The position numbers and the translations under genes are program-made. From assembly GCA_005406025.1 (NCBI GenBank), contig BGZK01001347.1:1-64000 (forward strand): a stretch of 64,000 bases of DNA, given 5' to 3'. The first letter of the stretch is position 1. Each line of letters begins with the position of its first letter. Below the pieces are notes generated by a model, which saw only the letters and a list, made by a program, of their open reading frames with translations, searched no databases and was not told the origin of the DNA. This DNA is from Eumeta japonica. Its lineage: Eukaryota > Arthropoda > Insecta > Lepidoptera > Psychidae. Shown here one piece after another: positions 1 through 12,300 of this stretch.

Positions 1-1184
1 TTTGTAGTGACATTGTTCTATGCTATGAGCTTATTGCTGTACATAAAAGTTTCATCTCCAATGTTTCTCATTAGTTCGGTATAAATTGTGACTGAGTGTT
101 TTATTGTTTTATGATTTTTAATTGAACTGCGTTAATATTTCCTAGAAACTATTTTTTTTCTTTTATCAACAACGTCGAGATCAACATCTCCCTGTTCCTT
201 TGGACTAAAATTGTCCTCATTACACAAACCAATATATATGTTTTTTTTTTCAAAACAAAAACTGCACCTAATAGGCAAAATTAGTCGCATTTTTGTTTTT
301 CTATTTACATTTATCTATTGACTCCTTAGTACATATTTTAGATATCATTTAAACACTTACTCTAACTAGAAATCGTAACGCAAAGACAGACGAGTGAAAT
401 CTCAAACGCAGCAGATCTATTTTTACATTGTACGTGTCAGTAAATGAATTAACATTAGCCCATCATTTATTTAAATGTCACAATGCCCATAAATAAAAAA
501 AAACAACAGTGTTACGAATACATTTCTCAATAGCCTTTCACGAGGATTTTAAACTCGAAGGTAAGAATTTCAACCATTTATATTCATTTCAGTCATTGTA
601 TGTAGTAGTAATGTTGTATTCTTTAATTGTTTTGAATCAACTTAACTGCCTGAAGAAGTTGAAAAAAACCAACGAAGCGTTGTCAATTTTAAAAATTTTA
701 CATCTTACTTTTAATTGTCCAAGTTTTTCCAAATAAACTCAGTCACATTTTATACCGTTTTCCTTTTCACGGCTATTTTGTACTTTCCTTGGTAATGTAA
801 AAACGTGGGACTTTTGCTTAAGGTTTTTTTAAAGAATAGGATCTCTGTATTCCGTACATTTTTGAAGATTTTAGGCACAATAGTTTCGAAGATAAAGGGA
901 AATATTTTCCATATCAGTATATTTATTTTAATATCTTTTAAATGGTACATTTCTAAATCGCAAAAAAAAAGAAATTTCTAGTTCTCATAACAAATGTATT
1001 CATTTTTGGAGATGTCATAGGATACATACTTGACCATTGTGCTTTAATTTTATAATTGACCCGTCGAAATCAATCCTTATGTACAGAATACCTTTATTAA
1101 TCTGTATTTTTGTGATTCAGTCGCCTAAATATGTTTAAGTACAAAATTGCAATTTTTTTTAACAAATTTTTAGAGAATAGGCTG

Positions 1185-1250
1185 TGACAGACGGACACAC
1201 AGACCCGAGAGTGATCCTACAAAAGGTCCGGTTTTTCATCGGGTGTGTCA
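1185..1250. repeat. Fragment of a lepidopteran interspersed repeat (gtgatcctacaaaaggt module)
   Basis: The run gacagacggacacacag followed by gagtgatcctac, aaaggtccggtttttcatc is repeated in altered form at about 34400-34465 (gagtgatcctataaggg, ttctgttttttcatcag). Related modules containing ccctttgggtacgga (about 12610-12650) and tttttagggttccgt (about 58345) also occur here. Modules of this type, linked to gacagacag microsatellites, are common in moth and butterfly genomes. It is probably the tail of a non-autonomous transposable element; I cannot assign the family. Confidence 0.5.
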
Positions 1251-1484
1251 AATAGCTGACGTATTTTTTTTTTCGTTTTAAGTTAATTGTTTCGGCCACA
1301 AAGCGTAAGCTAATTTAGATATTACAATAAACTGTTCTCTAATAGGTACTAAATTTTGTAAACGTAAGTTTACAAATCAAATTTAAAAATTAGCAACCGT
1401 ATAAAAATCAGTTAAACTTTTGTATCCCAATAAACTAATTTTAAGCCCTGACTTCGTTGATGTTATTCATTTGATTCCAGTTCA

Positions 1485-1620
1485 GTATTGTTACCACGAT
1501 TCCAACATCGATTCGATATCGGTTTATAGCCCTGGTTCCGGTCTCATTAATTTGGATATCCAGTCTTCATTTCACATTAGGTTCTTATATCACTTCTGAT
1601 TCCGTTTCCGATAACTTATA
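1485..1620. repeat. Degenerate GATTCCG/GGTCTC hexamer array (copy 1)
   Basis: Words such as gattccaac, atcgattcgat, ggttccggtctc and gattccgtttccgat recur at about 6-12-bp spacing. Longer copies of the same degenerate array occur at about 11870-12060, 28070-28400 and 59615-59830, with a short inverted fragment near 18050-18100. The even spacing keeps reading frames open by accident and produces ORFs rich in Ser, Asp, Pro and Leu. Confidence 0.45.
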
Positions 1621-2194
1621 ATGATAACTGAAATAACTTCAGGCATGTGAGAAAGGATACCCCTTAAATCCAGAGCCCTTATTATTGAGACATCGCTCAT
1701 CGTGGATTTCTATTTTTCATTTAAATAACACAGGAATAATTATTTACCAGTTTTATAATTTTTTAGCTTAAAACCCAATGAACGGATTCAAATAACCGAA
1801 AAATATTCATTTTCGAAATTGAACGTTCTACAAAAAAAAAAATGTCTCTTAACATTTTACGCGTATTCATCACATAGTTCATGTTTGGAATCAGCGTTCA
1901 ATTTACAAGATGACTATCAAAGATGCTTTAATAAATTTAGTGAGTTTTTCCATTCATATGAACAGGTTTTTATTTTAATGAAACATGTACAGAGAATGCT
2001 GCACAAATTTAACGACGTATTATTATTAATTAAAAAATTTTTTTTAATTGTACACACGTTGTGTTATTGTGGACAAGAAAATTGACATAAAAAATATTAA
2101 AAACTCTTATTTGCAATATTCATAGTCATAAATCAGATCTACGATGATTTTGGGAAACAAAGTTCTGTATATAAAGTCAAAAATAAAAGCAATT

Positions 2195-2530
2195 GTTATA
2201 GTTTGTTCGTGTGTATCTATCCGTCTATCCATAAGGTCGCACCATTATAAGTCCTCCATTCATCGATTCCGATGAAAATTTTCAGGCAAGCAGATGTTGC
2301 CGATACAATTTGTAAACACAAGAAACTTTGGAAGCAGCTTTTCATAATAAACTTGGGCGACGAAAAATTGTGTTTTCGCGCACTCCATATAGAAGAAAAT
2401 CATTTGATAGATATTCACAAGAGCACTGAGGGTCCATAAGTGACTTAATTTTTCTTTTAATTGTATATTTTACAACTTATTAGCTTCGCTGTCTTTAATT
2501 ATCTGCCCATCTCTCTATCACTTTTGAGTC
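2195..2530. repeat. Dispersed repeat, copy A (direct repeat of about 57320-57640)
   Basis: Landmarks occur in the same order as in the 57.3 kb copy: a cgtctatcc-type stretch, catcgattccgatgaaa, cactgagg...taagtga, ttattagctt and acttttgag. The two copies are clearly diverged and both lack ORFs. This is an old non-autonomous element of unknown class. Confidence 0.5.
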
Positions 2531-3373
2531 AAGAGATTTAAAACCTCTGTAAGAAATTGCAACAAACAAATTTTACACATGAATTTAATAAAAATTATTA
2601 AAAATTAAACTATTTACAAGTTTATAAGATAGATAGATATGCACAATTTTTGGTTTTCAATTGTATCAATTTAATCGCTAGTCAATTCGTACCCGCATAT
2701 AGATTTTAGTTATCTAACATTTGACATTTATGTGTGCCAATACATTTTAGATTCAATTTTTCTAGGTATGGAATGTTGTTATACAATTTCGTTTCTTTTC
2801 ATACATTTCCACTTTGGTCAATTTTTCCAAAGTCCTTCGTTAGCACAATGCATTCGAAAAATCTTGTGAAATTTAAATATGTCCTTGTAAATCAAATAAA
2901 ACATTTGTTTAAACGTCTCCAAATAAATTTCTATTCTAAATTCCTTAAATAAGAATTAAGATTTATTTGTTACACGTTAATATTTTTCTGTTTGTGTAGC
3001 TAACAAATCGACAGCAACGTTTCTGTTGAAGTTGTATTATTTAATCTTAAATGTTTTCATGAAATTTATTATAGAGTAATAGCATTTAAATGGCATATAT
3101 GCCTTAAGTTTGTACTAGTTATGATTTTTCAATAAGTTTTAAATTATCAGTTCTATAATTTAAGAATGTTGAATTTCAAATATATACATATAGGTATTTT
3201 GGATAGTACCAAATATTATGAATATTTTACCAAACACCTTAAAACGTGTAGGTATTGAAAATATTAATTTGAACTTATATCTTAAGGCAGATGTTCTCCC
3301 TAACCAAATCAAGTAATTATTACCGGGTGACGTGTTTTCAAGGTAAAAATGATACAAGGCATTGACCTATATT

Positions 3374-3379
3374 TTTATT
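3374..3379 (-). terminator. Candidate poly(A) signal of the Mp20 gene
   Basis: AATAAA on the minus strand, about 270 nt beyond the Mp20 stop codon. It is the first clear hexamer I found downstream. Such words are frequent in AT-rich DNA, so this is only a candidate end for the transcript. Confidence 0.35.
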
Positions 3380-3649
3380 ATAAAATAGGCAAATAAAATA
3401 AAATGGAAATAAATAATTTGCCGCTTATCCTAAGTCCTTATACATAAAAAACTACCTTTGTTCTATATATGGAAAATACATGCGACGGTACAAAACAATA
3501 TGTGAAGCATCCCCCCATAGACCGCATCTTACACAAAGTTATACAGCTAGTCACAAAGCCTTCGGGCTCATAGCGTCCGGGTGCACTACTGATGGTCATC
3601 CATAATTACGACTTAAAAGGTAGTATCACTTTCGATCCTGCGTCGGCGC

Positions 3650-5300
3650 TCACTTGCCGAGCAGAATCTTGCGGCCGGCACCCATGTTCTGGCCGGACTG
3701 GGTGGCGCCCTTGTTGGAGCCGGCCTGCAGGCCGACGATGGTCTGGCCGGCCTTCAGCTGCTCCTCCGTGAAGTCGCGCTTGTGCTCGTCGGCCGGCTTG
3801 GGGCCCAGGTAGGGGCCGTTCCACTCGGGGTGTCTGTACGTCTGTCGACAGAGAGCACGCGATTAGCCGGACGCGAACGCCTCGCGCGTAACACGATACG
3901 TTCGGAAATAACACTCGAACATTAACAACGTGTGAATTATTTTTCATCGCCGTTACGCAAGTATAATTTTCGCGGCGGCCTGCGCGATGCCCCGCGCGGC
4001 CTTGGATATTTATGAAAACTGAGGTAATGTTGCGAGAAGGTCGTAAATCTTAAGAGTTGGCGCGGTTTCAACTCGCCGGATCTCGAGCGAGTTGAAAACC
4101 AAACATACCGCTGAACGCTTAATTTCCCACGGTCGATACCGAATTTCTGATACTCGCATCCGAGTGTATGGGGAGTTTCAAACGAGACATTGTTTACTCT
4201 ATTTGGTCATTGGCGCATACAGGCTCTTGTTGTATTTAGTGATTTCGAAAGATGGCTGAAATAACTATCTATCACTGATTCGATATATTTTTTTTACAAA
4301 AAGCTAATTTGATTTAATGTTTTATTCATTCGTATCGCTCAGATACGTACCTCCCTGCCGAGGGCGAAGAGTGTAGACGTGACCTGACCGATGTCTTTCT
4401 TCTCCCAGAGGTCGACAGTCTGGAAGACGTCGATATCGGCCACGCCGTAGGCCTTCATGGCAGCTTGGAAGCTGTAAAATAGACATCATCTTATATTACG
4501 GCTTCATTTCTGAAAGCTATTTCATTGAAAAACAAACAGTAAATTTATTTTTAACTAGGCGATTAATGCCTCGTTAAAATTATTAATATCTTTAATTAAA
4601 TTTACAATATCCGTATACAAAAACAAAAAAAAGGATAATATATATTGAATTGTCCCAAATCTAAGCCAATCTTAATTCTCAGTTAAAATTGATGATAAAA
4701 AAAATAAGATATAGGATTATTGATGAGACATAGATCAGAAAAATATTTAGTTATCAAAAATATTTAAAACAAAGTTCTTCCGTGGTATCGAGTACGATAT
4801 ACTCACTTGGTGATGTTCTCCATCATCTTGAATTGTCCACCGCTGGTATTGATTTTGGGGATGGCACCAGGCTTAAGCTTGTTCATGACCTGGCAGAGCA
4901 CAGTTCCGTCCTTGAGAACATCCTCGAAGGCTTCACCGGGGGGGAATTTGGCACCGAGGATGGTCTCGATCCATTCCTGAGCTTCTTTCTCTTGCTCAGG
5001 GTTGCGCTTGGCAGCGATCTGTGCAGTTAAAAATTTATAGAAAAATTTTAAGAAATCTAAAAAATTAAAATATATTTCGTACTGACATTTAGATACTTGT
5101 AAAATAAAAACACGACATATAATAAATTGTAGGATTTTCGAAACTTTGTATTTGAAATTTAATATAACAAAGTAAAAGTGTTAACTTAATTCGTGTTTCA
5201 GTGTAGTATATATTTTTTTCAAAAATGCAACGACTGCCAACAAGATTTGAGTAACCTCCAAGAGACTGACCTTAGCGCGGACTTGGCGTTCCAGAGACAT
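3650..5300 (-). CDS. Mp20: Muscle protein 20 (calponin/transgelin family), complete, four exons
   Basis: Coding exons are 5300-5271, 5018-4807, 4471-4351 and 3841-3650. All introns have GT/AG ends and the spliced frame is open for 184 codons, the same length as I recall for Drosophila Mp20. Residues 1-10 read MSLERQVRAK. A single calponin-homology domain spans about residues 22-125 (AQEWIE, DGTVLC, FQTVDLWEK). A calponin-like repeat lies at about 156-174 (IVGLQAGSNKGATQSGQ) and the protein ends GRKILLGK. The family consists of cytoplasmic actin-associated proteins. Drosophila Mp20 is found in synchronous muscles, and a role in thin-filament regulation is inferred from the family. The start is fixed by homology and by the promoter 65 nt upstream. 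The last exon is much more GC-rich than the others. No paralogue or neighbour in an obvious pathway is visible. Confidence 0.95.
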
Positions 5301-5361
5301 TGTGTTGTTGTCGTGTGAGCTGTGGCGTAGAGTGGTGTGTACTCCGACTCGGCCGCTGTAA

Positions 5362-5398
5362 AACTGAATTCCCGAAAGCGACGTGTCCCGTATTTATA
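5362..5398 (-). promoter_or_regulatory. Mp20 core promoter: TATA box and arthropod initiator
   Basis: On the minus strand TATAAATA lies at 5398-5391. A TCAGTT initiator lies at 5367-5362 with the likely +1 A at 5365, 33 nt from the first T of the TATA box, which is the standard spacing. The predicted 5' UTR of about 65 nt runs straight to the ATG at 5300 without a needed intron. Confidence 0.8.
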
Positions 5399-6433
5399 GC
5401 GAGACCGTAGGCTACGTAGACTTCTGGAAGACTCCCGCGCACCACCTCCGATCGTGCGATGATCGAACTAACGCAAAATAAACCTGTGACTCAATAAGTT
5501 TTATACGTAAAGGTTGTATACGAAAAATTTGTTTATTTAAAATTCCCGCTAGAGCGCTCAAGTCCCATATATCGTTTCGATGGATGCGCTAAGCCGTATC
5601 GAGACAAGTTTATAGGCGGTGGCCGTAATTAATTCTGCTTGATACGCGATTTGGACGGTCACGACGGCCGCGGTAAGCTCATAAGCTGCCAGATCAGTGC
5701 ACTGCGTTAGAACGCTAATTAATGTGAAGTATATGCGTTTGTTCTTATGCCCGGTACACTCATCCGCTTATGCACTTAATCAATCTTCAGTAGATATATT
5801 ACAAGTATACAACGAGTACTTTATAAATAAAACATTTCTTTATGTATAAAATATTGAATTAATTCAAGATCTTCTCGTAAACAATAATTCGTATCGTGTA
5901 TGGTCATCGGATGGCGACCAAGAAATCGACATCACAACGCAGGACGGCGCCATTTAAAAAGGGCCGCCGGTCTGGTAAATGTCATGGCCCGCCGACAGTC
6001 ACAGGCTGTCGAAGATCCTGTGCGGTAGAAAGCCAGGAAAGGAAGCGGGTTTCAAATGGCTGAAACGATACGATACGACTTCGTGTATATAACATGTTTC
6101 GTTTCGTTTACGATAATAAGATAAATTGAATGGAGTCGCATTGGTTTACTTTTACCAATTTTTATTTATAATGAACGTTTTTAATATGTCAATAATCAGT
6201 GAAATATAATATTTCATGCTGTGTAGTGTATTTTTTTGTGTTTAAATTTACGATGTTTATGTTAAGAATTTTTGTAACAAATCATAGTAATAATTATTTT
6301 TCTCTCTATCGACATTGGAATAGACAAAAAAAAAACGTTTTAAAAAGTGACCTAAATAAATTTCACTTTCAATTGTTCTTCGCCTTAACTGATCTTTGAA
6401 AATCCACAAAAGCACCTTTTAAGCCGTATGTAA

Positions 6434-6443
6434 CCATATAAGG
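6434..6443. promoter_or_regulatory. CArG box (SRF-type site) upstream of Mp20
   Basis: CCATATAAGG is a perfect CC(A/T)6GG palindromic consensus. It lies about 1.07 kb upstream of the predicted Mp20 start site, at the edge of a GC island. Vertebrate transgelin and calponin genes are known SRF/CArG targets, so the association is suggestive. A perfect match is expected a few times by chance in 64 kb of AT-rich DNA. Confidence 0.35.
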
Positions 6444-6449
6444 CACTAG

Positions 6450-6610
6450 TCGAGCTCGAGGGCGGGCGGTAAGCTCTCGCCCGCCCACGGCGCGCTACGT
6501 CACGCGCCCCGCTACCCGCGCCCCTCGCCTAAACTCCCCGCTGACAATCCGTTGATTTATCAGTGTCGCCGGCCGGCCCACTCATTGGACTGCGGCCTGT
6601 GTCACGATGC
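6450..6610. promoter_or_regulatory. GC-rich island upstream of Mp20
   Basis: An abrupt GC-rich block in AT-rich DNA. It contains an inverted pair, GGGCGGGCGG and CGCCCGCCC, separated by about eight bases, followed by tacgtcacgcg (CRE-like TACGTCA) and gacattaatcatta (homeodomain-type words). No coding signal fits. Candidate cis-regulatory element. Confidence 0.35.
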
Positions 6611-7319
6611 GCGACATTAATCATTATTTCGTCTTTCGTAAAATATTTAAAAAACAGTCTATTAAAACTACAGCACTGTTGAATGTTCGACACTGATCGA
6701 CGGTTTTGCAAGATCGTTAGCTGTTTTCTCATAACCTTCCGTACTTAAAAAATAATGATTTACATAACAGCAAATTACGAAAGATGTTTAAGTGGAGCCC
6801 TTTCAATAAAACGTTACAAAAGTCGAGGCTTCATTTGTACAGTCTACTTGTAATACGGGTTCGTTCTCAAAAACTATTTTAACCTGTTTGTCCCATATCT
6901 TAAGAATGCGTAAACTTTATTTTATTCGTGCGGCGGCGCTCGCGAGCTCGGATACAGTCCGCAGAATAAATAAAACTTTAAATTGTCCTCTTCGCGCGAT
7001 GCAATCCACGCGGAGTTTTTCTCATCCCGCGAATTTAGTGACGCAACGCGCGACACGAGCGCACCGTGTGCCTCCGGGCGCATTATACATCTGCGGATGA
7101 TGCGTGACCCGCTAACATTAGAATTGACTAGTTTTCTTCTATTCGCCGTTAAAGCCGGTGACGGTGATTTATTATAAAAGACGTAACCGCCATTATTCCA
7201 TGCGCTCTCGGAGAAATTGGACGCCGTCGGTCGACCTCCGTCACGACGGAAGTGTGGGTGACGAGGAGTAACGGAACGATGAGAGGTCTATTCGAATGGG
7301 ATTCTTAAAAATACCAGCG

Positions 7320-7520
7320 TTGTAGTGCCAAGAAGGTGCCGGGTTCTATTCCGACTGGGGATAAATCGGCGGATGAGTTTTTGACCTAAGCCAAAGGAAA
7401 TTACTCGTTTCGTGGCACCTCGAGCATGCTAAGCCGGTCGGTTCCTGATGCTGTTATCGCATCTGCAGTGACAGACGGTAACACGATCCACGTTGGACCA
7501 ACGTGGAAGGTTTATAGGCC
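7320..7520 (+). repeat. SINE-like interspersed repeat with degenerate B box
   Basis: A tRNA B-box-like word (ggttctattcc) is followed by a non-tRNA body ending in ccaacgtggaaggtttataggccaagatccc. A similar tail (actggaccagcgtg) follows a B-box-like word near 42.1-42.3 kb. This is consistent with an old tRNA-derived SINE or LINE-mobilised fragment. The A box is not convincing. Confidence 0.4.
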
Positions 7521-8266
7521 AAGATCCCTTATATGAAATAAAAAGAATGTGGTAGGGTGTGTGTCGTACTTAGTAAGGTACTTGTATGGTACTTGGTAAG
7601 AGTGTGCTACCTCAGCATTAGACTGTTTGAATCCTGTCACAGCAGCACAGTGGAGCGGGTATAACGAGGACTTGTGATTTAGGGGTCGTAGTATTTTTAT
7701 GAACAGTCTGACATTGCATTTAATTCAATACGGATCATAGCGACGCACAACTTTTTTTTTTAATAATGCCTATGATGTGCTTAGATTTCATTTTAAGAAA
7801 CAGTTATGCATTATTGTACGCAAAATAAGTATAAAGAAATTTAAAAGATTATTACTTTCTGGAAATAGAGATGTATTCATCAACTTTATAAATACAATGT
7901 TTATAAGTAAATTTAGGTAGAGAATATGTTAAAATTTATACAAATGCTTCGAAATCACGAATCTCCAGCTTGCAATTATTTTTCTATGAAACAAAAAATG
8001 TATAATGTTTGTATGTGACGCTCAATAGACAAATAAACTGTTTTATTTTGTTTATTTATCAAAATAAAAATAAAATTTTCAAATTTCTTTTCTCTAAATT
8101 ATTATCTACTACTATGCGAGGCGAAACAAATAAAATGGCTTTTGAAGAGTGCTTGTATTGCTTAACTTATTCAATGAATTGTGGTTGTATCGCGAATTCG
8201 TCGGTGTATATAAAAAAACTACTTGATAAAAAAGAAAATAGAATCAAATACATTTTATTACTTCTG

Positions 8267-8272
8267 TTTATT
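8267..8272 (-). terminator. Candidate poly(A) signal for the homeobox gene
   Basis: AATAAA on the minus strand, about 900 nt past the stop at 9168. I found no nearer canonical hexamer. If used, the 3' UTR would be about 0.9 kb. Weak, because the word is common here. Confidence 0.25.
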
Positions 8273-9167
8273 AAAACACCCTTGACAGTCTGTCGTAGAC
8301 TTAAATTATTACATATAGTTGGCGAAGTCCATTCAACTTCTTATACCCACGTCTTTTACATATGTACACAATAAACATTGTATTTTAGGAATGACTTTCA
8401 ACGTGCGAAATCATAAACGAAATTGAAAGACGGACACGGTACCACGTAAATCAATTTGTAGGTTCAAAATCAACGAAACTCTTCGTTTAGGTACACAAAA
8501 ATTATAAAAACACATAATAATTACAAATAAAATTGACTAGAAAACTTGAGATCGTTATTCAAATTAACTGTTAGAGATATATAATAGGTATTTAAATAAA
8601 AAAATACGTAAGATTCGTTTAAAATTGGTCCGGAAACAAATGACAATTTAAATTAATACTTAATCTATTCATATTGTCTAAGTATACTTCGACAAAACGT
8701 ATACATCTATTCCCGTCGTATGTACATATAGTTATCACACAAATCCTCCAAGGGCTTGGAGCGCATGTATCCTAGTAATCGGAATGGAATTAGTTTACCT
8801 ATTAATTATTACGCTACAATAAAATTTTACACACTCATAGCAGTAAGTTATTATTCCGGGCCTTAAATTCCTTTACATTCTCTCGACCCTTTACACGTGG
8901 CGTCAAATGTTTTGGCACTTTTCAGGAATGTACACGCACACCGCACGCGCTTGAGCGTGTTTCACCGTTCATCACTCGACTCGGATCGCCGCTCGTCGGT
9001 GCAACGATGATTCCGTCTTTCGTGTCTTCCCTTTCGGCAAAATTTGTATGTTAAACAGAAACGTTTCCTTTGTCAGCTTTTTATGAATACGTCGTTGTTT
9101 GCAGGAGTTTGAACACACCGCGGCGGCGCTGATGACGCGTTTATCGGCTCCGCCCTTCCGGAGCCCT

Positions 9168-9370
9168 TTAAAAGAGATGGTTGTTGGTCTTGGCCAGGGG
9201 CCCGAGGTGATCCGATAGCAGATAGTTGGGCGGCGCGACGCCGACGCCGAGCAACGGGAACCCGGAGGGTTGGCGCAGCAGGCCGCAACCGCCCACCCAC
9301 TTGCCGCCGGCTGCGCCCGCGCCGCCGGCGCCGCCGCCGCTCGACGACAACTCCTCGCACAGCTTGTTAG
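9168..9370 (-). CDS. Homeobox gene, terminal coding exon
   Basis: 203 nt with acceptor TTTGCAG at 9377-9371. The split codon GCT is completed from the upstream exon, and the frame then runs 66 codons to TAA at 9170-9168. Protein: ANKLCEELSSS, a Gly/Ala-rich run, then PPNYLLSDHLGPLAKTNNHLF. The phase match and strong GC bias support it. No OAR motif was recognised. Confidence 0.8.
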
Positions 9371-12300
9371 CTGCAAAGTCATAATTGAAACATTTTAATT
9401 GAAAAGGCAATAATGTACGTTGTACCTACTGTGAATATCTACAGGGATAATGGTAATTTCTGATTCATGGAATTTCATTTCGTAAATCGTAAGTAATATT
9501 GCAAATTTACACCATTTCTTTATCAATAAACAATCGCATATTTGAACATTATTTATTCCATTGACTATTTGTCTAATCGATATAATTTAACACTGACGAC
9601 TTCTCTCAAGAAAAGTCTTATTAATAAGGTACACAATAGAGATATTTTTTTATTACTTGCTACAATTGAGATTTAAATTAAGATGATTTTTAAAATTGCA
9701 AATTTACTCTGTATTTATCGACGCGCACGCCTATGCAGTTTCAGGTCATTACCAATAATCCTCAAAGAGCAGCATCGCCTGGGGTCGTTGCAGCACTGAG
9801 TCAATATATTAAATTATTCCATCATCGTTAGATGTACACGTATTTAGTTTCCAAAATATCTGCCTGATCGAATACCAGGAAATTCTCCAAAATCGACATT
9901 CAATATTCGAACTGAAATACAATAACGCGTTGACACATTATTTTATCCCAGTTTAAACCGAAGGTGAACAAAAGTTAAAAATTCTACATGAATGTATTTT
10001 AACTTAATTTAACTTTGTACTCCAAATTCGGACTTAGTATGCTAACTTTCCAATCTTTTTTTTGTGATCATATCATAATACAGATAACCGAAAACATCGC
10101 GAACAGAAAGATAAATAACGAAAAGAAAGGTTAGTGCAGTATTTTGTGTTATTTCTAAGGACGTACCTAACTATTTAACGTTTCTTTCTTATTTTTTTTT
10201 ATAATTTTGATTGGCTCTATTCAACGTACCTACGATATTAATTAAAACGTTGACTTAAAACTTGAAAAAATCCTTACATCAACTTGTTCGAATATTAGGA
10301 AGGTGGTTCTTTTTATAGAGCTCGTAATGAACATCGATTGATGATCACCACGCAAACATAGGGTTATTCGTATACTGTTTATTTCAAAGCTCGAAGTCGC
10401 TTCAAAAAATTTAAAGATGGATCTTACACAGACGAACTTCTGGACGAATTGTCGTATGGGGTTTTATTCACCCCACCGTGCTGGGGCATACGACCCTCCC
10501 ACGATCTTTTTACTGCAGGTCGAGGGGCTCAGTGCTAAGACCTCTGAGCAGGCTCAACGCAGCTGCGCACGACCGTTGTCATCACCGCGGTGACGAAGTC
10601 CGACACCGACGGTTTAACGTGTTTTCCGAAGCATGGAGCGAGTGGTTCAATTTAACTTAAAAACTAATTCGTCGATTTGCTCAATTTTATTCTGTACTTC
10701 ACGTGTTGTACATAATGGTAACATTTGAGTTAACAAGTCAAAGTTACGACGGCTAACTTATATTCGCAGGCGTCCGGCCGGCACTGCGGGCACGGCCGGG
10801 CTCGCCCGGGCGGTGCTTCGAACTCCACGGGTGAATATGAACAAGCGCGGTAAAGCAATTAAGCACTAATCACCTAATCCATGCGCGCGGCCCGTTGTTT
10901 ATTCACGCCTGAGTGACAATCGCTCTCCCAATTAGCGCAAATGAGCCGAACGGAAAATCTGGCGGTCGACCGCGCCGCCCGCGCCGCCTAATGTGATTAA
11001 CGCCGCCCCGCCCGCCCCGCCCGCCGCACCCGAACGGCTTTGTCGTTTCATGAAAACGTTTATTAACATGCGTTCGGGATGATATGACGAAAACCTTAGA
11101 GTAGCATGCGAGCTTTCAACTTTAAAAATGTAATACACTGCACTGTTCATAAATAATGCTCAACAGAATCATATATGTCCATATAATATAATATATATGA
11201 CCTTACAAAATGCTTAAACAATAATTATATAAATTTAATTTCAAATGAACACATGTATCAAACTACTATTTAATGTAATACACGTTCTACACAAATGTAT
11301 ATAACATACATTAATATTGTATTTTAAAACCCAAATTCCCACCAAGAAAATTATAAAACTTTGGAAAACTCGGATATTAAGTTTTCTACAATCGAATATT
11401 TATTAGATGTATTCGGTGTATCTAATGATTTTCAAATGAATGAACCGACCAATGCCAAAATTTAAACAGAACATAAAAATCTCGCCAGAATCAATTCATT
11501 TATTCGAGATGTATCGTTGTGGGAGCAAATATTATTAAAAGGTAATGCTCTTTATTTAATAACCGAAAATGCATAATAAAACGGAATCGTTTCTATATTT
11601 TTCCAACCTAAAACACAATATTCTTAGCTACATTTCTTTTATTCAACATTTGTGAAGTGTATCGAAAATTTTAATTGCAAATAAATTCACGACAATATTT
11701 AGGTATTTAAATAAATAGGTTTTAGCATACCTACTTTGTGGTGGTGAGAAGTTTTATAGTTAGTCCACATTTATATGTTTATTTTCTTTATTTGCGGAAT
11801 GACTTTTGGTTTGGATTTGACCGCGTGAACATAAAATGTATCTTCCTTTTCTCTAACGAGAAATCTCTCTGTTAATCGATAGCCTGATCCTGATTTCAAT
11901 TCTGGTTCCATTGGTGATTCCAATTTTAATCTCGTTGCAAATTCCGTTCTTGGGCCTGCTTTAGATTCCGATTCCACACTCGCTCTTGATCCCTTGCCCG
12001 GTCCCGCTCTCAATTTTTATTCTAGTCCCGCTCTCGATTCGTATCTATTATATCTAATATCTCGATCTATATCTAATACATCTACATATCCATAAGCTTT
12101 TATATATAAAAATAATCCAACTTCAAAATTAACGTAACCCTCGTACAAATTTTTAACCCCTTCGCCCAACACATCGTTAGGAGTTGAATTCTCATAAACC
12201 TTGAAACACTTGTATCTATCTTTATTTGTCACAAATTCCACAAATACCAATTTTGATGATCCTAACTTAAAGAAGAACGTAAATACCAATATTAATGAAT

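Larger units (their letters stand above)
1..3370. other. AT-rich intergenic stretch with repeat debris
   Basis: No convincing gene is visible. The ORFs here (for example 509-736 and 1819-2085 on plus) are 60-90 codons long, rich in Phe, Leu, Lys and Asn, and match no family I recognise. What can be supported is repeat material. There is a PuPy-phased GATTCC-like array at about 1485-1620, a fragment of a common lepidopteran repeat at about 1185-1250, and a longer dispersed repeat at about 2195-2530 that recurs near 57.3 kb. Each is listed separately. Confidence 0.6.
5400..8260. other. Intergenic region between Mp20 and the homeobox gene 3' end
   Basis: No supportable gene. The region holds the Mp20 upstream sequence, a MEF2-like word TTATTTATAA at 6162-6171, a CArG box at 6434-6443, two GC islands (about 6450-6610 and 6920-7100) and a SINE-like repeat (about 7320-7520). 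The ORFs at 6529, 6888 and 8009 look random. Confidence 0.6.

Noticed and set aside
1819..2085. 88-codon plus ORF with several Cys
   Set aside because: No promoter, no splice or family support, AT-driven composition.
3606..3947. 113-codon minus ORF over the last Mp20 exon
   Set aside because: Wrong frame. The real exon frame (3841-3650) encodes the conserved Mp20 C-terminus.
4782..5030. 82-codon plus ORF
   Set aside because: Antisense shadow of Mp20 exon 2.
9073..9382. Minus ORFs of 136 and 95 codons
   Set aside because: Alternative frames over the terminal homeobox exon; Arg/Ala composition only.
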